Below, in pieces: positions 1-8,400 of a DNA stretch of 28,009 bases. Made by a program: the position numbers and the translations under genes. The notes beneath the pieces were generated by a model that ran no database searches, had not been told where the DNA came from, and was given only the letters and a program-made list of their open reading frames with translations. Each line of letters starts with the position of its first letter. The stretch's first letter is position 1. Source of the DNA: Pilasporangium apinafurcum (lineage: Eukaryota; Oomycota; Peronosporomycetes; Pythiales; Pythiaceae). The stretch lies in contig BCKE01000118.1 of the NCBI GenBank assembly GCA_001600495.1, positions 1 to 28,009 on the forward strand, given 5' to 3'.

Positions 1-137
1 CACATAAGCACATAAGCACGTGTGAGTAAATGGCCAGTGTAGTGTCTTCACAGTGCGGCAATTCAAAACCTTTAATATGATATGGGAACGCTGCTTTACT
101 CTGCTATGCGCGTGTGCTCTCTTCAATAAATACACAG

Positions 138-734
138 CTACTTTATCGACCCCGAGACGACATTGCTGCTCGATCCAAAGAAGAAGCCGAGCGTCGCACG
201 GGAGCTACGCTCATCATCGCTACTCTCGTTACCTCGAGATGGGGACGTGATGATATCAACCGGTTTGCTGTTGGCAGGTGGTTGGTCCTTTAGAAAAAAG
301 GCGCGTGCAGCTTCCAGTGCCTTGACCCATTTCAACATCTCCTCACGGGTCTTGGCATTGAAACGGGTCTGAAATTTGGGTGAGCAAATGGAAAACTCCG
401 TTGGTTTGCCCTGGGTTTTCCCATAGATGATCTCCAAGGATGGAATATTCAGAGGGATAGACCCACGTGGCTCCTTGTCTCCCTTTCGCTTGTAGTAGAT
501 GAGGAAACCGCTGGGATCGATTACACACCAACGCTCCCGAACACCACGTAACGACATGTTACCCAGAACACCCTTTTCATTCGAGTGGCTAGGGTGCTTC
601 ATCAGTTTTCCACTCATTAGCGGCACCGTCAAGCCATCGCTGGTCAACAAGGGATTCGACGTGGACTCAATCGATGCCGCCATTGACCCCATCGATGCGC
701 TACTGCTGCTCCGACTGGCAGGTGGTGGCTCCAT
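138..734 (-). CDS. PH-domain protein, 198 aa, single exon
   Basis: A pleckstrin-homology domain lies at about residues 40-145. It opens with a GKLMKHPS-type first strand, continues through RERWCVIDPSGFLIYYKRKG and a basic loop, and closes with an amphipathic C-terminal helix around EEMLKWVKALEAA with the hallmark Trp. The flanks are low-complexity, Ser-rich at the N-terminus and SSDDERSS near the C-terminus. PH domains of this kind bind phosphoinositides or proteins at membranes, so a signalling or trafficking adaptor is likely; the partner is unknown. The start is the ATG at 734, just before the Ser-rich leader and just after an acceptor-like CACTACTCAG. The same frame stays open back to 1025 without an obvious domain, so an upstream exon or a longer N-terminus is possible. 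It lies downstream of CDC14 on the same strand. Domain call firm, start tentative. Confidence 0.8.
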   Translation of the reverse strand: MEPPPASRSSSSASMGSMAASIESTSNPLLTSDGLTVPLMSGKLMKHPSHSNEKGVLGNMSLRGVRERWCVIDPSGFLIYYKRKGDKEPRGSIPLNIPSLEIIYGKTQGKPTEFSICSPKFQTRFNAKTREEMLKWVKALEAARAFFLKDQPPANSKPVDIITSPSRGNESSDDERSSRATLGFFFGSSSNVVSGSIK

Positions 735-1129
735 CGAGTCTGAGTAGTGGCAAATCTGAGTGATCACAAAACACGCCTGACAATGTAGCATCAGCATTTT
801 TTTCCTGCACTGTAATGTTCTTGGTCTATTGTTCCAGTTTAATGCGTTCTTGTCAGTCTCACTGTTACTGAACGAATATTTGTTACACCTGATGGTCACA
901 TGTTGTGTCTCTTTGTGCACGATAGGGTCGCGTAGAATATCTACGTTGTTGAGGATTTCATGGTGGTGACTAGGAGCGTCTGCAAGAATAACCGTTCTGT
1001 TGACAGCAGACAAACTCTCCAACCATCAGATACTGCGGCTTGACCATGTTACCGAGTACGATAGCCATGATGTTTGCGAAGTCAGCACGTCCTCCTCTAT
1101 TCGCTGTCGGCAAGCTTTGCTCATTCTAT
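735..1129. other. Intergenic stretch between PH gene and CDC14
   Basis: This 395 bp separates the CDC14 stop from the PH-gene start. It should hold the CDC14 3' end and the PH-gene promoter. On the minus strand the PH reading frame is open for 96 further codons (to 1025) but has no ATG before 800 and no recognisable domain. A short ATG-led stretch at 1124 on the minus strand has a GTAAC donor-like site, so an extra 5' exon of the PH gene cannot be excluded. I see no RNA gene or repeat here. Confidence 0.4.
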
Positions 1130-2368
1130 CTAACGCACATAGTGGTATTGATAACGCTGCTTGATATGCAGTAAATTGTCGCCTTGTGTTTTCGTCGTGA
1201 TGGCGGTGTTCATCGTCGATGGTATGGACACAGTCTTGGCTGGTAACAAAGCAGCACGCGCTGTTACAGTATATCCTAGATCAATCAAATCGGCCTCCAT
1301 GTTTGGCTTCATTCTTGGCGCCGTCGTTGTCGATAAAAACTTATTTCCGGTGCCTGCTTTCCACATCACATTCTGGATGGTCTCCAAGTATTGCTGCTGT
1401 GGACCGATGACGCTGCCGGGACGACAGAGTCGCAGCCACGCGATGGCTTCTTTGGCGGAAAACCCGTGATGTTTCATTAGATAGGCACCGATACATGTGC
1501 CCGTGCGGCCCAACCCAGCTTTGCAATGCACGGCAACCGCCCCTGGTGTTTGCTCGCACGCGTGAAGGAATTGTTTTAAAATCCACTCGGGGGGATTTCC
1601 GCCGTCTGGGTAGTAGAGATCGATGTGTGCGATGCCTGCACGAGTGAATCTCCGTTCATCGTATTTCTTGGCGTTCAGCCGCACCACAAGCGTCACGTTT
1701 TTATTTTTGAAATACGGAATGTAGTGCTCTGGTGTAAGCGTCACAGTTCCGTCAGCACTAACCTTGTACGAATCTTGTGGTCCTGCAAACGCTATGAACT
1801 TTGGAGAGATCCAGCTCAGGTCGCCGTTCTCAACCTGCTCGTAGTAGTGGTACTCGCGCACGTCGAAGGTGCGCCAATCGATATAATTGTGCTGAACCAC
1901 GGCCTTTGCCAGACTACGCAGACAATCAAGGATTGTTAACTTATAGTCACAATCCACAATGGGACTGGCATCATGGAATGGTGGGAAGCTGATGCGCTCA
2001 AACGGCGCAAAAGCTGCCTCAGGACTCATGTGTTGGGCGAGAACACCCCAGCTCGCGAGCAAACAGACGGCGTTCGTACGAAAATGCGGCTCTGGGGACG
2101 AGTAGAAGTAGATTCTGCGTTGCGACTGGCGCGCTGAGAGAAGCATCTTGCTCATCACAGCACAGAACTGGATTGTGCAGCCGAGGTTGAGTGGTCCAAA
2201 GTCGAAGTAGAAATTGTGATAGTGGAGCTTGGAGTCGATGGAGAAATAGATGATCGACGCATTGGGCTCGGGCTCTTTGGCGAACGTAGTGTAGTAGATC
2301 AGATTTGGCACAAATTCTACCGTCATTGCGATAGAACATGACTTCGACAGCTGAAGTTTCGTCAGCAT
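1130..2368 (-). CDS. CDC14: CDC14 dual-specificity protein phosphatase, 412 aa
   Basis: CDC14 removes phosphate from Ser-Pro sites phosphorylated by CDKs and acts in mitotic exit, cytokinesis and basal-body/flagellar function. Both family domains are present. The N-terminal non-catalytic DSP domain shows YFSIDSKLHYHNFYFDFGPL. The C-terminal catalytic domain has the general-acid loop YYPDGGNPP and the CX5R loop HCKAGLGRTGT, with catalytic Cys at about 282 and Arg at about 288, followed by a CRPGSVIGPQQQYL segment typical of the family. The frame is uninterrupted. I chose the ATG at 2368; a second ATG at 2326 sits just before the conserved domain. The tail after the catalytic domain is only about 70 residues, shorter than in animal or yeast CDC14. 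It may lack the long regulatory extension found there. Identification is very secure. Confidence 0.95.
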   Translation of the reverse strand: MLTKLQLSKSCSIAMTVEFVPNLIYYTTFAKEPEPNASIIYFSIDSKLHYHNFYFDFGPLNLGCTIQFCAVMSKMLLSARQSQRRIYFYSSPEPHFRTNAVCLLASWGVLAQHMSPEAAFAPFERISFPPFHDASPIVDCDYKLTILDCLRSLAKAVVQHNYIDWRTFDVREYHYYEQVENGDLSWISPKFIAFAGPQDSYKVSADGTVTLTPEHYIPYFKNKNVTLVVRLNAKKYDERRFTRAGIAHIDLYYPDGGNPPEWILKQFLHACEQTPGAVAVHCKAGLGRTGTCIGAYLMKHHGFSAKEAIAWLRLCRPGSVIGPQQQYLETIQNVMWKAGTGNKFLSTTTAPRMKPNMEADLIDLGYTVTARAALLPAKTVSIPSTMNTAITTKTQGDNLLHIKQRYQYHYVR

Positions 2369-2851
2369 CTGATAGTTGCGGTTTGTGTGGATCAATGGTT
2401 GGGAAATGAGAATATGAGCATGGTGGAATTTTCACGACGATGCGCATGGGAGTGTTTCTATTTCTATGCCGATGGCAAAAAAGCCGTTGAGTTTTGCGAT
2501 AGTTTACCTTACATGTTCGTTGTTAGTCAAATGTATTGAAACTGAAAGATACAAAAATCTAAATGTAGCCATCTGCAGAAGTTGGCGTATAAATTTAACA
2601 GCGATAGATAAAGCACTTTCTTACTGTATGGAGGCCATGACTGTCACTCGAATTATCTTCTCGAGAGCAACATACTGCTATTCCATGGCAGAACCGTGTA
2701 ATCCTGTGATACTCATGAATCGTTCAGAAATAATGCTTACTGATAAATTTGTGTTCCTGTGCTGAAGAATGATGAGCCCATCGAGGAATCCAAGCAGAAG
2801 TTGTAAATGCACTGTGTTCTATTGGGGTTATGATTGGGAAGCGAACGATAT
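2369..2851. other. Intergenic stretch upstream of CDC14
   Basis: This 483 bp lies between the start of CDC14 and the stop of the HCF101-like gene, both on the minus strand. It must contain the HCF101-like 3' untranslated region and the CDC14 promoter. The only notable content is an ATG-led 99-codon frame on the opposite strand (2466-2765), listed separately. I see no repeat or RNA gene. Confidence 0.4.
2466..2765 (+). CDS. Possible small secreted cysteine-containing protein, 99 aa
   Basis: This is an intact ATG-to-TGA frame on the strand opposite to both neighbours, filling most of the CDC14 upstream gap. The first 23 residues look like a signal peptide: two lysines followed by a hydrophobic run (LSFAIVYLTCSLLV). 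The remainder has about six cysteines spread over 76 residues and no family I recognise. The start lies 97 bp from the CDC14 start, so the two would be divergently expressed if it is real. A 100-codon frame can occur by chance at this base composition, and there is no homology or splice support. Small secreted Cys-containing proteins are common in oomycetes, which is the only contextual support. Speculative. Confidence 0.22.
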   Translation: MPMAKKPLSFAIVYLTCSLLVKCIETERYKNLNVAICRSWRINLTAIDKALSYCMEAMTVTRIIFSRATYCYSMAEPCNPVILMNRSEIMLTDKFVFLC

Positions 2852-5278
2852 CTATTGAGGCTGGACTGAAAACTCCGTGATGATTTGCGTGAGATGGTCA
2901 TAGGTATAGAGTGACGACGAATGCCCATCGCTCCATACGACTGCAAAGGCGTAGTTCCCCTAATAGCAACCCAGAAAAAAATTCCAAATTGAGTACATGA
3001 CTCGTGTTCCACGTAACTATAAGTTGTACTACCTTGCGCTCGACAGCCGTGGGATGAATATCGTCTGGAACCGATGCAGGATCCAAAATCTATGAATAAG
3101 CGATCATTGTTCTGCATTGGAAACCGGGAATGATTGCTCATAGCAATGAAAGAAATAAAAATATACCTGCTGTCCCGTGAACTCGTCAATGCATTGCGCA
3201 CAACGGCACCTATACCACGCAAATGAGCTTCACTTGTGCATATTACCATTAGCAGAGCATTTAGCCACTTACCGTGCGCGAAGGTCGGCAGGATGTACCA
3301 CAACTTCTTTTGCATCATTAAGGGTATACAATCGGAGAACGATACCGCGACTCTTATCGTACAACAGCTCTGGTGCCATTCGCGCAACATGTTTCAACAC
3401 TACCAACTCCTTAGCAACCTGTAAATTTTGTCACTTGTAAGTGAGTGTTGGATTCGTTAATGTACTGGGAGAATGCGGAAGCATACCGTCGTAGCCAGTT
3501 CATCGTAAGTTTTTTCTTCTTCTGGCGACAGACCAGATAGCACAAAAGGGCTGTTACATGTACCAATAACAGAGGTTGAACATCACAACGAAATTACTGT
3601 GTTCATTCGTCTCTGCAGCTACATACCGTCCGGAATCGCCTGAGGCACTGAACTTTTCGGAAATCGGCAGCTTGAAAACGTTCTTCATGTTATATTTCTC
3701 CACTAGCTCCTGTGTGTGTCCGGGTCCTACGTATCACACACACCATTAGTCACATTATGCACAAATAGCGACTTTATGATCTTTAGAGGCTAGTTTTTTA
3801 CCAAATGGATAGTGGCGGTGCCCATGTGTACAGTCAAAGTAAGACATGTTTTCCACGACAGCCACTGTCTTCACCTGTTATCCATTGCCAATCATTCACG
3901 TCACAATGCAACATATACTATGATAATAAATGGAGAAAGTAAATAATCAATCTATCATGCCTTCAAGTCCTCAAACATGGTAATTCCTTTCTCCACGTCG
4001 ACAAAACTACACCAACACGCCATAACGAACATACTCAGAAATTATGAAAATCAATCGCATTTCTACTTATAGAGATTCGTATCTCCTCTCACCTCAGTCG
4101 TTGTGGAGTCGTCACCACAACCGCAGCAGAGATTGCCATTTGCTGCGAGAGAGAGATTTGGATGTCGCCTGTGCCTGGAGGCATATCCACCACCAAATAA
4201 TCAAGTTCAGACCATTCTGTGCCCAAAAGGAGTTGATCCATCAGCTTGGAGACCATTGGTCCACGCATCACAGCTGCACCAACCCCTTCAGTAACCCATT
4301 GGAAGTAGGAACATGTTAGTTTTTCAATAGCGTATGGATGAAAATTCGAAAGTACCTCCAGCTCCAGGTGCGGCACGTTGATTGACAAAACCAAAGGACA
4401 TGCACTTCACTCCTTCGTAGTCCAATGGGACCACAAAATTTTTTGTCTTTCTCGATGGACGAACAGTCAGGTCCTTTGGCGAGACCATTGTTGGTAGACT
4501 GGGTCCGTAAATGTCGGCATCTAAGATCCCTACACGCGCGCCTCGCTTGGCCAAACTATGTGCAAATAAACAGACATGATTCATTATCAATAATCGTATT
4601 CGCTTAGAAAAGTCTGCGCTGATAGAGATATCTAAAGGTCGTCAATGATTTTTCTCACCTGAACGCTAAATTCACAGACACTGTGGATTTGCCAACGCCA
4701 CCTTTGCAGCTGGAAACCGCGATGATCTCCGACACATTCGCCAACGCCGAGAAGCGACCGGCACGAGCGTTGCGTGGCCGTGGTATTGTAATTTCAAAGT
4801 CCACTGCTTTTACCCACTCCAGCGCTTCGACTTGTTGTTTGGCATGCTCCCGCCACTGAAGTCACAAAGACGAGAAAAAACAAGAAACATAAAAACCAGT
4901 TCACAAACTAAATACACGCTGTTGCAATACCCCTTGTGCAAGATCCATGAGCGCAGGTGTTGGAGCCTCGATCTTGCATTTCACATGACCAGTTTCTGGT
5001 GTCACGCGTAGATCCTATCCCACCCAGTCATTTAGCATAATGAATGACACGAAAGCTCAAGCACAGAATATTGCATTTGATGGATGTACCTTCACGCGTC
5101 CCAATGTAACGATATCGCCCAGTCCTAACCCATCTTGGATCGAGCGCAAACGCTCCATGACCTGCGTCTCCAGTTGCGCCGCTTGGCGGGTCGAGAAGTG
5201 CGCACCCCATTGCTCCAACAGCGCAAATCGACCACACGCACGACTCCGTTGCCAGTGTCGTGTTAGCATCCTTGTCAT
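2852..5278 (-). CDS. HCF101: HCF101-type P-loop Fe-S carrier (MIP18-ParA-DUF971), 13 exons, 499 aa
   Basis: Exons (5' to 3'): 5278-5090, 5014-4931, 4855-4659, 4555-4356, 4285-4093, 4006-3961, 3874-3802, 3726-3627, 3550-3487, 3418-3273, 3209-3167, 3089-3033, 2959-2852; all phases agree. The product has an Arg-rich leader ending near HFSTRQ, a MIP18/DUF59-like domain (about 45-115), and a Mrp/ParA ATPase with deviant Walker A CKGGVGKST (141-149), DADIYGPS and DMPPGTGD. It ends in a DUF971 domain (about 398-490) with CRCAQCIDEFTG and WSDGHSSSLY. This domain order is that of plant HCF101, which assembles and transfers 4Fe-4S clusters; the length also fits (plant about 530). The leader suggests mitochondria. 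Exon 5 could instead begin at 4273. The intron 3875-3960 needs a GC donor. It is head-to-head with the CCDC17-like gene. NUBPL/IND1 is less likely because that protein lacks DUF971. Confidence 0.9.
3875..3960 (-). other. GC-AG intron in the HCF101-like gene
   Basis: The exon ending in the conserved TMFEDLK reads AAG|GCATGA at the donor, and the next exon starts after ATAACAG at 3874 with VKTVAVVENM. No GT nearby keeps the frame. Splicing here gives a phase-0 join that reproduces the continuous family motif. GC-AG is the commonest non-canonical class handled by the major spliceosome. Confidence 0.7.
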
Positions 5279-5496
5279 TTGTGTTTTGATGGTAGTCACA
5301 AACTCTTTTCCACATTTTTATTGGTTAAAATTTACTTTAAAAGTATTATAACGACATACTATTGGTTAATTATCACTATGCTGTTGCTTATTGGAGTTGT
5401 GCTTGTGAGGAGACGCGAAAATGAACAAGTCTGGCGTGGAGTGAGTAGCACATATAACGAAGATCAGTGCCCTTATTCTTGTTCTACAACGCGCAG
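5279..5496. promoter_or_regulatory. Divergent promoter, HCF101-like / CCDC17-like
   Basis: Only 218 bp separate the two start codons. The AT-rich core has three ATTGG (inverted CCAAT) boxes at 5320-5324, 5361-5365 and 5390-5394. Shared control is inferred from geometry and motif recurrence; the transcription starts are unknown. A short 5' leader exon of the plus-strand gene ending near 5443 (donor-like GGAGTGAGT) and rejoining at CGCGCAG before 5497 is possible. Confidence 0.4.
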
Positions 5497-8400
5497 ATGG
5501 CGACATCGGAAGAAGAAATGAAAGAGGTATATTCTTTGATGCTATTTTCTTTTTTTATTGAATGCTATGGACAGACATGAACAGAATAGTTGGTCTTTCA
5601 TGCAGAACGACGTAGATGTAGACGTGCTCCTCCAGCAAATAATGCTCTCCAAACAGAAGGAATTGCGGATGCGAGCGGAAAAAGAGCGCATTCGCAATGA
5701 GTTACAGCAACTTGAGGCGGTAAACATGGATTTTTCGCAAAGTCACCGTGAATGAAGAGTTTGATCTAGCGAAACGAATGTTGCATCAGGGAACACTTTG
5801 GTCGCGAGAGTCAGAGAAGCAACAGGAGCTTGCACGCATTCGCAAGGAACGTGAGCAGCTGCATCTTCACGAGCGTGAAGAGGCAGAAAAGCTCACAAAT
5901 CTTCATGATGCTCTTAAAGACCGAGTAGGTGCGAAAAAGTGTTAGTTATGCTTTTACCATTCAGAAAGGAAATCACTTGCTGCGATTACGCATGCTAGGA
6001 ACTAAATTTCCGCAAAAGTACGCACTCAAAGTCTAGCATCCTTCAACAAGCAGCCAACTCTATCATCAAGCCTGTTCCCAGCGCTGATTTGACGTCAACT
6101 ACTGAGTCTGAAGGGAGTGGGCTCCCATCTATAGTCAAACCTTTTTCAATGGAACGACTCGCTTCTCCGTTACACTTACAAACAGGTCAGAGCGGCCACA
6201 ATTTTAAATGTGAAGCTTATCACCTCTTATTACTGCGACATTCGATGTAGGTGTTCATGGCATACGTCGGCATAGCAATCAAGAAAAAGAGGACACCCTG
6301 ACTTGTATCCTCGCCAATATTAATTGTGCTGAACAGGAAAAGAATATTGAAAAACTGCAGGCTCAGCTACAACAAATGGCAGCACTTCGGCACGAAATTC
6401 CGTCGAAACTGCCAGCTCTTAAATCCGATCCTCCATTTCGCCCACCTTCTCAAATGTCGCTTTCAGATACAACGCTAAACAATTCATCTCCCGAAACAGC
6501 TTTTGTGAAGGCAGCTGCGTCATTGCGTGTGAGATCTGGTTGGTTCCTGTTTGAGAGGCTCAATAGTTGCACATAACATCCTAGCTTAATATTTAGATGT
6601 GTACGTTCGGTGCAGAAAATTCCGATATGAGTGACGGTGCGACATCAGCATCAAGCACCAAATTTATTCGAGCCCAGCCACAATCAGAGCAACATAGTGC
6701 TAATATAAGCCAATCCTTCCCCAGTTCTCAGACAAGCACACAGCAAGCAGGTACCACACCGCTAATAACCAGTCCACCGGAAAATGGGAGATTCTTAGGT
6801 CTCCCCAACACATACAGTGGGGAGGGTCGTACTGGTGGTTTTGCAACCCAGCCTATGGACTCGGGTTTTGTTCCGCCGACACAACTGATGGGATACATCC
6901 CTCCGATGATAAACTATCCCCCGGTTGTGTCAGGTTATATTCCTTATATCGTATCAAACCCGTACACAATCAGTGCAGCTCCGTGCTATCCACCAGGGTA
7001 TCCTTCCGCTATGCCCAATCCATGGCTTCATCCATATAGAGGAGTACCTCCGCTTGGTAATTCGTACGGGTCGTTGGGAACTGTCAGTGTCGTTCCAGAT
7101 TTACTTCAGCAATCATCGATCGCCATACAAGCACAGCAAGATGAAATACGAAAGTTAGAACAACAACTAAAAGACCACCGCCTTGCGGAAGAGCAGCAAG
7201 CTGAAGCAAACGAGTTGTCACAATTACGGGAGCGTCTCAGTGAACTTCAGGTAAGAACAGTAGATATCACTTGATTCTAACCAATCTACAACATTAACCT
7301 CTGATAGTGTTCTTAAACAGACCAAAGTCACAAAGCTATTCAGCACAAAATCTCTAGAAGCTGGTACAATCCAAAATGAGTCAGAGGCCAAATCGTTAGA
7401 TTCCCACGAAAGCGATCTAGCGCTGAGAAACCTTCAGGTGACGTCATCATAAGCTATGCTCCCCCTATTCTGTAGTGTTGACGATTTCTGTCGAAATACA
7501 TGTAGAGGCAACATTTGGAAGAAATGACTAAAGTCAGACATGAACGTAATTTGATTGAGGAGCAAGAAAAGGTAAGATTGACAAATGGTGATCTTTGTGT
7601 CATTGCTTGTTTATATCTTCCATCTGTTTTGCTAGCTTGAGGAACTAAAGGAGCAAATCCTACGACGTCGAAACGAAAAGAAACGCGAGATGGATTATGA
7701 AGAGTGGCTAGCCAATCAGAAGCGAGAATTAATAACTATGCGTCTGCAGCGGACCGTCAGCCGAGAAGACGGGAACTTTCTCACCCATGAAGTGGACACT
7801 TTTGAACTGGATCGTCCATACAGTCACGAAAATGGCTTCGTCATTTTCTGGGACTATATAACAGGGCTTCCATGCACAGCAGACCAAGTTCAGGTAGCTG
7901 CTGAAATTGCTATGTGTCACAGCACAGACTGTATCTAATCATTTCATGCATTGTCTTTTGCTGCGTAATATGCAATAGATTACATACGCTGTATTTGAAG
8001 GCAAACTCCCCCGTTCATCGTTCAAATGTACGCAAGCAAAGCCGTGCGAGCCGAATGGTCCCAAGCACAAACGCTGCATTATTTTGTCAAGCCGCAAACA
8101 AACCAATGTGCCAGCGACGACTGCGTCTAAGATCATTATTGAAGTGGGGCATTAATACATGATTCCTGTGCCGGATACCATCGGTCACTAATAATCGAGT
8201 GTGTCAATTTCTTGATCGGCAGGTGTCAAGTATCTCTCAACGATCTCTACAAAAAACGACCATAGGATTGGGCTGGACCGTATTTGAACTTTTTCGAGAC
8301 CGCAGCAATAACGAGCCAAAGCTCGTCTCGGGGTTTTTTAGACTTCCACTCAAGGCTTCAGCAATGCCAGATCCGACCAAGCTCAGTGTTAGCCCTCCAC

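Noticed and set aside
1-26. CACATAAG direct repeat at the window edge
   Set aside because: Only two 8-9-bp copies, too short to be meaningful.
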